Part shown: in pieces, positions 7,979-16,100 of the stretch
How positions within the stretch are numbered: position 1 is the stretch's first letter
How the letters are laid out: every line of letters starts with the position of its first letter
Source of the DNA: an uncultured Rhizobiaceae group bacterium
Lineage (GTDB): Bacteria > Pseudomonadota > Alphaproteobacteria > Rhizobiales > Rhizobiaceae
Length of the DNA: 37,563 nucleotides
NCBI GenBank assembly: GCA_937930635.1
Contig: CALHCF010000014.1
Span: 1 to 37,563 of the forward strand
Reading direction: 5' to 3'
Notes under the pieces: generated by a model
Told to the model about the DNA's origin: nothing
Databases searched by the model: none
Seen by the model: the letters and a program-made list of their open reading frames with translations, nothing else
Translations under genes and position numbers: made by a program

Positions 7979-8686
7979 TCAAGCCGCAGATTTCTTGGAT
8001 TTGGCCCGCTTAGACGCTTTGGTTTTCAGTCGCTCCAAAACATCATCTGCGCTCGTGGTTTGCGGCTTGCCACAACCAGCTTCGGCCATTTTTTTGGCCA
8101 TAGCTTCCGGATTGCCGGTCGCATCGAGTTCAGCAATTGCCTGTTCGGTCAGATCCATCTCTTGCTGACGCCGACGAAGACGATTGAGCGTGTCCTCTGC
8201 ATCCCTTAGAGATGATTGAGCGCTGCCGGCTGTTTTGCTGCGCAGGTCCTGCGTTTTCTGTGTTGCCGTGGCGAGGCGCTGCCCCCGTTGCAGTTCGCGG
8301 AACTTGCTTTCCGCCACTTGAACATTGGCTTTAAGGCGGGCGATTTCAGTTTCAAACTGCGCTTGCGCAGCCTGAGATGTATCCCGCTCCGCTTCCATAT
8401 AGGCAATGGTTTGGGCAGCTTCCGATGCAAGGGCAGTCTTTCCCTGCTCCAATGCGTCAAGAGCGCGGCTCTCAATATCATCAAGACGCTCCACAAGCTT
8501 CTGGTATTGCTCCTGCTCCTGCTTGTTCTGCGCTATAGCAATGGCAACAGCTTTACGCGCCGCGTTTACTTCATGGCCGGCATCTCGCATGTGCTGTTGA
8601 AGCAATTGATGCGCATTGGCATCTTTGAAGCTTTCTTCCACATTGTCAGCTGCACCGCGGAAGAGGGTGACGATTGTTTTGAACAT
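7979..8686 (-). CDS. pspA: PspA/IM30 family protein
   Basis: This 235-residue, almost wholly helical protein starts with the amphipathic helix MFKTIVTLFRGAADN that binds membranes in PspA/Vipp1 proteins. Long coiled coils follow (residues about 25-185; LVERLDDIESRALDALEQGK, AERDTSQAAQAQFETEIARLKANV). It ends in a lysine-rich tail (KTKASKRAKSKKSAA). PspA proteins form ESCRT-III-like assemblies that repair or stabilise the inner membrane. No pspF or pspBC genes are seen; instead a TetR gene is divergent with three matching palindromes between, one overlapping the likely -35 box. It is followed by a YiaA-like membrane protein. The ATG has GGGAAG upstream. Confidence 0.88.
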   Translation of the reverse strand: MFKTIVTLFRGAADNVEESFKDANAHQLLQQHMRDAGHEVNAARKAVAIAIAQNKQEQEQYQKLVERLDDIESRALDALEQGKTALASEAAQTIAYMEAERDTSQAAQAQFETEIARLKANVQVAESKFRELQRGQRLATATQKTQDLRSKTAGSAQSSLRDAEDTLNRLRRRQQEMDLTEQAIAELDATGNPEAMAKKMAEAGCGKPQTTSADDVLERLKTKASKRAKSKKSAA

Positions 8687-8727
8687 TTCATTCTTCCCTT
8701 TTGGATTTGGTTAGGTTACTGTTTTTG

Positions 8728-8740
8728 TGAACAACGTTCA
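8728..8740. promoter_or_regulatory. TetR-type operator, copy 1
   Basis: TGAACAACGTTCA is a palindrome of half-sites TGAAC and GTTCA with a 3-base centre. It lies just downstream of the candidate -10 of pspA, near the expected transcription start. Confidence 0.7.
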
Positions 8741-8747
8741 TGTATGC

Positions 8748-8775
8748 AAAATACACAATCGTGAACATTGTTCAA
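8748..8775 (-). promoter_or_regulatory. Candidate pspA promoter
   Basis: On the minus strand, TTGAAC (8775-8770) and TATTTT (8753-8748) are 16 bases apart. The -35 lies within operator copy 2 and the start would fall at copy 1, a classical repression geometry. Confidence 0.45.
8762..8774. promoter_or_regulatory. TetR-type operator, copy 2
   Basis: TGAACATTGTTCA has the same half-sites as copy 1. The centre is 34 bases from the centre of copy 1 and it overlaps the candidate -35 of pspA. Confidence 0.7.
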
Positions 8776-8783
8776 GAAAAAAG

Positions 8784-8796
8784 TGAACGTCGTTCG
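8784..8796. promoter_or_regulatory. TetR-type operator, copy 3
   Basis: TGAACGTCGTTCG matches the other two except for the last base. The centre is 22 bases (two helical turns) from that of copy 2 and it lies 28 bases before the TetR start codon, where it could block that gene too. Confidence 0.6.
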
Positions 8797-8824
8797 CGAT
8801 TTTTTTTGAAACAGGACATTCCAC

Positions 8825-9418
8825 ATGGGTGAAAAACGAGACACAATTCGTCGCGAGTTGACTGAGAAAATACTCAAAGCAGCTGAAAAACGCATTGAAA
8901 AACATGGGCTTGAGGCATTGCGAGTCCGAGATGTCACCCATGATGCCGGTTGCGGCCTTGGCACCATTTACAAATGCTTTGCAGATCTCGACGACGTGAT
9001 AATTCACGTCAATTCAATCACATTGGTGCGCTTGCGTGGGCATTTGAGCCAAGCAGTGAATGGAATTGAAGCCCCAATTGATGTGCTCAAAACGCTGGCG
9101 ATCAGCTATCTGGATTTTGCGGAAAACAACATAAATTTGTGGTCGGCGCTGTTCAAACACACATTACCAGAAGGGCAATCAATCCCCCAATGGCACAAGC
9201 TGGAAAATGAAGAACTGCTCAGAGAGATCGAGGCCCCTGTATCGACCCTTGAGCCCGCTTTGGATAAAAATCAACTGGCAGCAAGAAGCCGGACCTACTT
9301 CGCTGCAATCCACGGCATCGTAACACTCGCCCTGGAAGACAGATTTGTCAGCCTGGAGAAAACAATTCTACGAGAAGAAATCAAACATTTGGTGGAACGC
9401 ATGACGGCGCTAAAATAG
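8825..9418 (+). CDS. TetR family transcriptional regulator
   Basis: This 197-residue protein has an N-terminal TetR HTH (residues about 12-58): KILKAAEKRIEKHGLEALRVRDV, then AGCGLGTIYKCFADLDDVI, the usual recognition-helix pattern GTIYKxF. The C-terminal part, with AISYLDFAENNINLWSALFKH, resembles the ligand domain of TetR proteins of the WHG type; the ligand is unknown. Three TGAACnnnGTTCA sites lie between it and pspA and are the obvious operators. The ATG has AGGA 9 bases upstream. putA begins 4 bases after its TAG, so both may be one transcript, which would put proline catabolism under the same repressor. Confidence 0.9.
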   Translation: MGEKRDTIRRELTEKILKAAEKRIEKHGLEALRVRDVTHDAGCGLGTIYKCFADLDDVIIHVNSITLVRLRGHLSQAVNGIEAPIDVLKTLAISYLDFAENNINLWSALFKHTLPEGQSIPQWHKLENEELLREIEAPVSTLEPALDKNQLAARSRTYFAAIHGIVTLALEDRFVSLEKTILREEIKHLVERMTALK

Positions 9419-9422
9419 AAAA

Positions 9423-12400
9423 ATGCAAAAACTTCGATTCGGCATTCGCCTCGCAGGCCAACTGAATGAACAAGAGGCCCTCCGGACCCTTTTTGACGGT
9501 CATAAGATTGATGAGACTTTGCGCCAGCGCATGTCCACCCGCGCCATAGAACTGGTCGAGCGTATCCGCACCGACAGCGATCCAAGCATGATGGAATTGT
9601 TTTTGGGCGAATATGGTCTCTCAAGCGACGAGGGTGTTGCACTCATGTGTCTGGCCGAGGCTCTGCTGCGCGTTCCCGATGGAGCAACAATGGATGCTCT
9701 GATTGAAGACAAGATTGCACCCAGTGAGTGGGACCAACATCTGGGGCAGTCTCACTCTTCACTCATCAACGCATCGACATGGGCTTTGTTTATTACGGGC
9801 AAAGTGCTCAACGACGAACACAATGGAGGCATCATAGGCACCCTTCGCGCTGCCGTAAAACGACTGGGCGAACCTGTTATTCGCCATGCCGTAACGCGCG
9901 TCATGAAAGAACTGGGTCAGCAGTTTGTGCTGGGCGAAAATATCGAAGCGGCGATTGAGCGGGCTAAGGAAAACGAAAATGAGGGTTTCACCCATTCCTA
10001 TGACATGCTCGGTGAAGCAGCCCGCACAGAAGCGGATGCCCGTCGATACTATCTGTCATACAGCGAGGCGATCGGGCAAATTGCAAAGGCCAGCGTCAGC
10101 GACGATATTCGCGACAATCCGGGCATTTCCGTAAAGCTTTCCGCACTTCACCCCCGTTACGAAACATTACAGAAAACGCGCGTGATGGAAGAACTCATGC
10201 CCCGCGCCCGTTCTCTCCCCATACTGGCAAAATCGGCGGGGATCGGCTTGAACATTGATGCCGAGGAAGCGGGCCGGCTCGAGATATCCCTGGATGTGAT
10301 TGAGGCGGTTTTGAGTGACCCGGCCCTGAAAGGCTGGGAAGGGTTTGGCGTGGTTGTACAAGCCTATGGGTTGCGCGCCTCTGCGACTATCGACTGGCTT
10401 TATGGGCTGGCCCAAAAATATGACCGCAAGATCATGGTACGTCTGGTCAAGGGAGCCTATTGGGACACGGAAATAAAACATGCACAGGTGATGGGACACC
10501 GCAACTTCCCGGTATTTACGCGCAAGGAAGCAACCGATGTGAGCTATATCTGTTGCGCTCAAAAGTTGCTGAGCATGACGGATCGCCTTTACCCGCAGTT
10601 TGCCACCCACAACGCCCACACGGTCGCAGCCATCCTGGAAATGGCCGACGACAAGCAGGCCTTTGAATTTCAGCGGCTTCACGGCATGGGAGAGGCATTG
10701 CACAACACGGTCTTACGCAGACAATCAACCCGTTGCCGCATCTATGCACCAGTCGGAGCCCACGAAGATCTTCTGGCCTATCTTGTGCGGAGGTTGCTGG
10801 AAAATGGCGCCAATTCCTCCTTTGTCAATCAGATCGTCGATGAAAGCGTCCCGTCTGATGAAGTGGCGGCTGATCCATTCGCGAAGGTCTTGAGTGATCA
10901 GGACTCTGCCAAAAGAAAAAGCATAAAACAGCCTTCGGACTTGTTTGAACCCATGCGAAAAAATTCCATGGGGTGGAATCTGGAGGATCCTTACGCGCTG
11001 GATGAACTTCGTGCCGGTATTGCTGAATTCGCCGAAAAACAATGGAAGGTCGAAGGCGGTTCCGGCAAGGTGATTACAAGTACCAATCCGGCTTCGGATT
11101 CGCCTGTTGGTAAGGTTGCGACCTCGACAGCTGAAGATGTCGAAGGGGCCATCAAGGTGCTTCAGCCATGGACTGAGTGTCATGCTAAGCAGCGTGCCAA
11201 TATCCTGCGCAAGGCGGCCGATCTTTATGAAGAAAACTCTTTTGAGTTTTTTGCACTGATCGCGCGCGAAGCCGGAAAAACACTTCTGGATTGCGTCGGT
11301 GAGTTACGGGAAGCCGTGGATTTTCTTCGCTTCTATGCAGCCGAAGCAGAGAAAATTACAGCGGAACCGGCGGGCATCTTTGCTTGCATCTCACCATGGA
11401 ACTTTCCACTCGCGATTTTCACCGGGCAAATCTCAGCAGCACTTGCGTCCGGAAATGCCGTTATCGCAAAGCCGGCGGAATCAACACCGCTGATTGCATC
11501 GCTGGGCATCCGTTTGATGAAACAAGCGGGAGTTCCAGAGAGTGCGTTGCAACTGCTTTGCGGCACCGGCGCAGAAGTGGGTGGGGCGATGACATCAAAC
11601 CCCGCAGTCTCCGGCGTATGTTTCACAGGCTCCATCGCAACAGCCCAGCGCATCAACAGGGTCATGGCAAAGCAACTGGCGGCACACGCCCCCCTGATAG
11701 CGGAAACCGGCGGGCTGAACGCCATGATCGTGGACAGTACGGCGCTTCCCGAACAGGCTGTTGGTGACATTATTGCCTCCGCATTTCAATCTGCCGGACA
11801 ACGCTGCAGCGCCCTTCGTATTCTCTATTTGCAGGAAGACATCGCAGCCAACTTCATGGCTATGCTCTGCGGTGCAACGGATGAACTGTCTGTCGGGGAC
11901 CCGACCGATTTTAGGACAGATATTGGCCCAGTGATCGACGAGGCCGCAAAAGATAAAATCACAAAGCACATCGAAGCAGCACGCGCACAAGATCGCCTGA
12001 TCATGCAGCTTGATGCCTCGCAACCGGGCACTTTCGTCGGCCCGGCCATTTTGAAAGTGGACGGCATTCAGGATCTTCAGGAAGAAATTTTCGGCCCTGT
12101 GCTTCACGTCGCGACCTATAAGCAATCCGAGTTCGCAAGGGTTATCGAAGACATCAATGCAGCAGGTTACGGCCTCACTTTCGGGATGCACAGCCGCATA
12201 GACGAGCGGGTGCAATTCGCCCTCGATCATATTGAAGCGGGCAATATTTATATCAATCGCAACCAGATAGGTGCCGTCGTAGGCTCTCAACCTTTCGGTG
12301 GCGATGGGTTGAGCGGCACAGGGCCAAAGGCAGGCGGCCCCAAATACCTGAGCCGGTTTTCGAAGGTTGAACCGATGCAACATTCACAACCGGTTGGCAG

Positions 12401-12881
12401 CGAAGTGAGTGCTAAAACAATCAATCGGGCATTTGAAAAAATGGAAGCCGGTTCGCATCGTAGTCAAAGGGAGGGAAATCACCTCATTCAGGAATTACCT
12501 GGCCCAACCGGAGAATCCAATCGTTACTCTGAAAGGCCGCGCAAGCGTGTTTTGTGTCTGGGACCTACAGCCAAGGATGCACAACAACAGGCACAACAGG
12601 TCAAAGCTGCGGGCTGTATTGCATTGGCCGTCGCTCCAGATGTTGAATCGGGATTGAGCGGCGTGGTCTGCGAAAGCGCTTTGCTCGAGATCGATAAACT
12701 GGAAGTGGTCATTTCATGGTCAAAAGATGCATCGGCACTTCGACAAACCTTGTCGAAACGTGATGGCGCCCTTGTCCCGCTCTATACAGATGCCAATTTT
12801 GCAAAGTGGCTTTCAATGGAACGACACATTTGCATAGACACAACAGCAGCCGGAGGAAATGCTGCACTGCTGGCTGAATAA
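9423..12881 (+). CDS. putA: Bifunctional proline dehydrogenase / L-glutamate gamma-semialdehyde dehydrogenase
   Basis: PutA oxidises proline to glutamate in two steps at the membrane. The 1152-residue protein lacks the N-terminal ribbon-helix-helix DNA-binding domain of enterobacterial PutA. It has an arm domain (EGVALMCLAEALLRVPD), an FAD-dependent PRODH barrel (RLVKGAYWD near 339, HGMGE, then YAPVG), and an aldehyde dehydrogenase domain with ETGG near 760 and the catalytic Cys near 795 (SAGQRCSALR). After about residue 1000 comes the extra C-terminal ALDH-like domain ending CIDTTAAGGNA, as in type B PutA. It is therefore a long, non-regulatory form. It starts 4 bases after a TetR gene with no clear Shine-Dalgarno, suggesting coupled translation. 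The usual Lrp-type PutR neighbour is absent. Confidence 0.96.
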   Translation: MQKLRFGIRLAGQLNEQEALRTLFDGHKIDETLRQRMSTRAIELVERIRTDSDPSMMELFLGEYGLSSDEGVALMCLAEALLRVPDGATMDALIEDKIAPSEWDQHLGQSHSSLINASTWALFITGKVLNDEHNGGIIGTLRAAVKRLGEPVIRHAVTRVMKELGQQFVLGENIEAAIERAKENENEGFTHSYDMLGEAARTEADARRYYLSYSEAIGQIAKASVSDDIRDNPGISVKLSALHPRYETLQKTRVMEELMPRARSLPILAKSAGIGLNIDAEEAGRLEISLDVIEAVLSDPALKGWEGFGVVVQAYGLRASATIDWLYGLAQKYDRKIMVRLVKGAYWDTEIKHAQVMGHRNFPVFTRKEATDVSYICCAQKLLSMTDRLYPQFATHNAHTVAAILEMADDKQAFEFQRLHGMGEALHNTVLRRQSTRCRIYAPVGAHEDLLAYLVRRLLENGANSSFVNQIVDESVPSDEVAADPFAKVLSDQDSAKRKSIKQPSDLFEPMRKNSMGWNLEDPYALDELRAGIAEFAEKQWKVEGGSGKVITSTNPASDSPVGKVATSTAEDVEGAIKVLQPWTECHAKQRANILRKAADLYEENSFEFFALIAREAGKTLLDCVGELREAVDFLRFYAAEAEKITAEPAGIFACISPWNFPLAIFTGQISAALASGNAVIAKPAESTPLIASLGIRLMKQAGVPESALQLLCGTGAEVGGAMTSNPAVSGVCFTGSIATAQRINRVMAKQLAAHAPLIAETGGLNAMIVDSTALPEQAVGDIIASAFQSAGQRCSALRILYLQEDIAANFMAMLCGATDELSVGDPTDFRTDIGPVIDEAAKDKITKHIEAARAQDRLIMQLDASQPGTFVGPAILKVDGIQDLQEEIFGPVLHVATYKQSEFARVIEDINAAGYGLTFGMHSRIDERVQFALDHIEAGNIYINRNQIGAVVGSQPFGGDGLSGTGPKAGGPKYLSRFSKVEPMQHSQPVGSEVSAKTINRAFEKMEAGSHRSQREGNHLIQELPGPTGESNRYSERPRKRVLCLGPTAKDAQQQAQQVKAAGCIALAVAPDVESGLSGVVCESALLEIDKLEVVISWSKDASALRQTLSKRDGALVPLYTDANFAKWLSMERHICIDTTAAGGNAALLAE

Positions 12882-12916
12882 ACGGAGTTGCAGCCCCCAC
12901 TCTGACGAGCGCTTTA

Positions 12917-12982
12917 TCAAAAAAGCAATGGAGTGCGCACCCAAATGACGAGTCCGGCAATTGATGCTACAACCAAAGCCAT
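12917..12982 (-). CDS. Possible tiny membrane protein (21 residues)
   Basis: A 21-codon frame starts at an ATG that has AGGAGGT about 10 bases upstream, the strongest Shine-Dalgarno in this gap. The product is mostly hydrophobic (MALVVASIAGLVIWV followed by RTPLLF), enough for one membrane span. It is antisense between putA and glpV. Only the ribosome-binding site and hydrophobicity speak for it. Confidence 0.25.
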   Translation of the reverse strand: MALVVASIAGLVIWVRTPLLF

Positions 12983-13069
12983 CTCGCCTCAACCTCCTAA
13001 TTATACCTTTAAAATATTGATTCATAACAATTTATCTGCCTCACCAAAGACATATGACCTAGGGTGGCG

Positions 13070-13098
13070 TTGACTTTCGCTCTCCTCCGTCATTAACT
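13070..13098 (+). promoter_or_regulatory. Candidate promoter of the glp operon
   Basis: TTGACT (13070-13075) is followed after 17 bases by a weak -10-like TTAACT (13093-13098), 66 bases before the glpV ATG. The -35 is good, the -10 poor, so an activator may be needed. Confidence 0.3.
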
Positions 13099-13163
13099 TT
13101 TCAAGCCTCGGTCATCCACACCCCCCGTTGGAATGATCGTAGAAATTGGGAGGAAATCCAGCA

Positions 13164-14900
13164 ATGAAGAACCTATTATTTGCCTCAGTCGCCACATTTG
13201 CCCTCATAGCAGCAGCCCCGTCAGCGCTTGCAGGGTCTGCGGAAGCAGAGAAATGGATCAACGATGAATTCCAGCCCTCCGTCCTGTCAAAAGACGAACA
13301 GAAGGCCGAGATGGAATGGTTTATCAATGCGGCCAAACCTTATGTCGGCATGGAGATTAACGTCCTGTCCGAAGGGATCCCGACCCACGGATATGAGTCA
13401 AAGACGCTGACAAAGGCCTTTGAAGAAATCACCGGCATCAAGGTCAATCACCAGATTCTGGGTGAAGGTGAAGTTGTGCAGGCCGTGCAAACACAGATGC
13501 AGACCGGCCGAAATCTTTATGATGCCTACGTCAACGATTCCGACCTCATCGGCACGCATTCGCGCCTTCAACTGGCTGTCAATCTGACCAAGTTCATGGC
13601 TGGTGAGGGTAAGGATGTAACCTCTCCCACGCTTGATCTGAAAGACTTCATGGGAATTCAGTTCACCACCGGCCCAGATGGTGATCTGTACCAACTTCCC
13701 GATCAGCAATTTGCCAATCTCTACTGGTTCCGGAAGGACTGGTTTGATCGCAAGGACTTACAGGACAAATTCAAAGCCAAATATGGCTACGACCTGGGCG
13801 TTCCGGTCAACTGGTCTGCCTACGAGGATATCGCCGAGTTTTTCTCAGAAGACGTGAAGGAAATCGACGGAACCCGTATCTTCGGCCATATGGACTACGG
13901 CAAACGGGCCCCCGACCTTGGTTGGCGCATGACTGACGCCTGGCTTTCCATGGCCGGTGCCGGTTCTCCAGGAGAACCAAATGGCATCCCGATTGATGAG
14001 TGGGGCATCCGTATGGAAGCCGGCTCCTGCAATCCTTCGGGCGCATCCGTCACCAGAGGTGGTGGCACCAATGGTCCGGCTGCCGTTTATGCAATTCGCA
14101 AATGGGACGAATGGCTGCGCAAATACGCTCCGCCTGCCGCCGCAGACTATGATTTCTATCAGTCTTTGCCCGCCCTCTCCCAGGGCAATGTTGCGCAACA
14201 GATTTTCTGGTACACAGCCTTCACCGCAGACATGGTGAAGCCAAAATCAGAGGGCAACAATACGGTCGATGACGCCGGCAATCCACAATGGCGCATGGCC
14301 CCTTCTCCGCACGGCCCTTATTGGCAAAAGGGACAGAAGGTCGGCTACCAGGATGTCGGTTCCTGGACGATCCTGAAATCCACTCCCCTGGAACGGGCAA
14401 AGGCTGCATGGCTGTATGCTCAGTTCGTCACCTCCAAAACGGTGGATGTGAAAAAATCACAGGTGGGCCTCACATTTGCCCGTGATTCTACCGTGCGTCA
14501 TGAGAGTTTCACCGAACGTGCCCCCAAGCTGGGTGGTCTGGTGGAATTTTACAGATCACCGGACCGGGTGCGCTGGTCACCAACCGGCATCAATGTACCG
14601 GATTACCCAAAGCTGGCCCAGCTGTGGTGGCAACAAATCGGTGATGTGAACTCTGGTGCCTTCACACCTCAGCAAGCGATGGACCGGCTCGCCAGCGAGA
14701 TGGACACCATCATGGTACGGATGCAACGGGCCGATGAAGCCAACAAGACTTATGGTGGCTGTGGCCCGCGGCTGAACGAGGAAAAAGAGGCCTCGGAATG
14801 GCTCGGTAAGGGTGGCGCGAAGGCAAAACTCGAGAATGAGAAACCACAGGGTCAGACCGTCAACTATGACGAGCTGATTAAACAATGGGCTGCGAACTAG
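13164..14900 (+). CDS. glpV: Glycerol ABC transporter, periplasmic substrate-binding protein
   Basis: This 578-residue protein has a Sec signal (MKNLLFASVATFALIAAAPS with an ALA site, cleavage near 23) and the fold of large carbohydrate-type binding proteins. Blocks include ALTKAFEEITGIKVNHQILGEGEVV, WFRKDWFDRKDLQDKF, GAGSPGEPNGIPIDEWGIR and YQDVGSWTILKSTPLERAKAAWLYAQF. Two lone cysteines (GSCNPSG, GGCGPRL) could form a disulfide. Size and neighbours (two ATPases, two permeases, a DUF2160 protein) match the rhizobial GlpSTPQUV glycerol transporter. The ATG follows GGGAGG; an upstream TTG is less likely. Here glpV is first in the operon, and glpR and glpD are not beside it. Confidence 0.9.
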   Translation: MKNLLFASVATFALIAAAPSALAGSAEAEKWINDEFQPSVLSKDEQKAEMEWFINAAKPYVGMEINVLSEGIPTHGYESKTLTKAFEEITGIKVNHQILGEGEVVQAVQTQMQTGRNLYDAYVNDSDLIGTHSRLQLAVNLTKFMAGEGKDVTSPTLDLKDFMGIQFTTGPDGDLYQLPDQQFANLYWFRKDWFDRKDLQDKFKAKYGYDLGVPVNWSAYEDIAEFFSEDVKEIDGTRIFGHMDYGKRAPDLGWRMTDAWLSMAGAGSPGEPNGIPIDEWGIRMEAGSCNPSGASVTRGGGTNGPAAVYAIRKWDEWLRKYAPPAAADYDFYQSLPALSQGNVAQQIFWYTAFTADMVKPKSEGNNTVDDAGNPQWRMAPSPHGPYWQKGQKVGYQDVGSWTILKSTPLERAKAAWLYAQFVTSKTVDVKKSQVGLTFARDSTVRHESFTERAPKLGGLVEFYRSPDRVRWSPTGINVPDYPKLAQLWWQQIGDVNSGAFTPQQAMDRLASEMDTIMVRMQRADEANKTYGGCGPRLNEEKEASEWLGKGGAKAKLENEKPQGQTVNYDELIKQWAAN

Positions 14901-14930
14901 CGCTCTAAATGACCATTAATCTGGTCTGCA

Positions 14931-14956
14931 ATCCGGGATGTTCAGGCATCCCGGAT
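14931..14956 (+). terminator. Intercistronic hairpin between glpV and glpS
   Basis: ATCCGGGATG and CATCCCGGAT form a 10-bp stem with loop TTCAGG, followed by CGCTTATTTT. It lies 31 bases after the glpV stop. It may partly stop transcription or protect the glpV message, giving more binding protein than the membrane parts. Confidence 0.6.
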
Positions 14957-15011
14957 CGCTTATTTTACACTATTATCCATTTCTCTTGGAATTCCTGGAA
15001 CGGCGCAGCGC

Positions 15012-16079
15012 ATGTCATTGCAGCTTAAAGGTGTTGGAAAAACCATCGGCGCCGACACGCATATTTTTCCAACCGATCTTGAACTTGAACCTGGCACGTT
15101 CAACACGCTGCTTGGCACCACTCTGGCTGGCAAGACCACCCTTATGCAATTGATGGCCGGTCTGGAAATCCCCACACAGGGCGAAATCTGGTTCGACGGT
15201 AAAAATGTAACCGGCACAGCGGTACAAAGCCGCAATGTCTCGATGGTCTACCAGCAGTTCATCAACTATCCCATGTTGTCTGTGTTTGAAAATATCGCCT
15301 CGCCGCTGCGCGTGGGGCGTTATCCCAGACAGGAAATAAAGCGTCGGGTGGGTGAAATTGCCGAATTGCTGCGCATCTCTCCAATGCTGAACCGCAAACC
15401 ATCAGAACTTTCAGGTGGACAACAGCAGCGCTGCGCCATGGCAAGGGCACTGGTAAAGGAATCCGATCTCATTTTGCTTGATGAGCCTCTGGCCAATCTT
15501 GATTTCAAATTGCGTGAAGAATTGCGCGATGAATTGCCAAAACTGTTTGCAGAACGCGAATGCGTGGTGGTTTATGCAACCACAGAACCCTCAGAGGCCC
15601 TCTTGCTTGGTGGGCAGACCGCTGCCATGCATGAGGGGCGTATCGTACAGTTTGGCGTGTCCAGCGAGATTTATGAAACACCCAATACGCTCAAGAGCGC
15701 GCAGGTATTCTCCGAACCACCCATCAATCTCGTCAATGTGGTCAAGCGCGGTACCAAAATCCACCTGGGGGAAGCCACCAAGTGGACAGCACCCAAAGGC
15801 ATTCCTAATTTTGTCGATGGTGAATACATATTCGCCATCCGGCCTCACCACGTGACACCGACCCGACCCAGCACAACAGCCGCTATTATCTATGGCATAG
15901 TAGACGTTGCAGAGCTTAGCGGGTCTGAAAGCATCATCCATTTTCAGGCCCATGACAGGCCCTGGATATCCCTGTCACACGGCGTTCATCCCTTCGCCGC
16001 TGGTACGAAAGCAAAACTGTATGCAGATGTGGTCAATGGTCTGTATTTCACACCAAATGGCCAATTGGTGACATCATGA
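15012..16079 (+). CDS. glpS: Glycerol ABC transporter ATP-binding protein GlpS
   Basis: This 355-residue ATPase belongs to the MalK-like group with a C-terminal regulatory domain. Walker A is GTTLAGKT (35-42), the signature is the canonical LSGGQ (133-137) and Walker B is LILLDEPLANLD (from 153). The switch histidine is missing: where partners have YVTHDQ this protein has YATTEP, with Thr at 191. It would pair with GlpT, whose defects are opposite. There is no strong Shine-Dalgarno before the ATG (TGGAACGGCGCAGCGC), which may also lower expression relative to glpV. Confidence 0.9.
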   Translation: MSLQLKGVGKTIGADTHIFPTDLELEPGTFNTLLGTTLAGKTTLMQLMAGLEIPTQGEIWFDGKNVTGTAVQSRNVSMVYQQFINYPMLSVFENIASPLRVGRYPRQEIKRRVGEIAELLRISPMLNRKPSELSGGQQQRCAMARALVKESDLILLDEPLANLDFKLREELRDELPKLFAERECVVVYATTEPSEALLLGGQTAAMHEGRIVQFGVSSEIYETPNTLKSAQVFSEPPINLVNVVKRGTKIHLGEATKWTAPKGIPNFVDGEYIFAIRPHHVTPTRPSTTAAIIYGIVDVAELSGSESIIHFQAHDRPWISLSHGVHPFAAGTKAKLYADVVNGLYFTPNGQLVTS

Positions 16080-16100
16080 GCAGCGTATCGGATACTGCCC

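Noticed and set aside
11595..12383. 262-codon minus-strand frame inside putA
   Set aside because: Lies wholly in the conserved aldehyde dehydrogenase part of putA, in a shadow frame without recognisable domains.
13066..13082. Sigma-54 promoter before glpV (TGGCG...TTCGC)
   Set aside because: The GG and GC pairs are 13 bases apart instead of 12, and the TTGC element is not matched.
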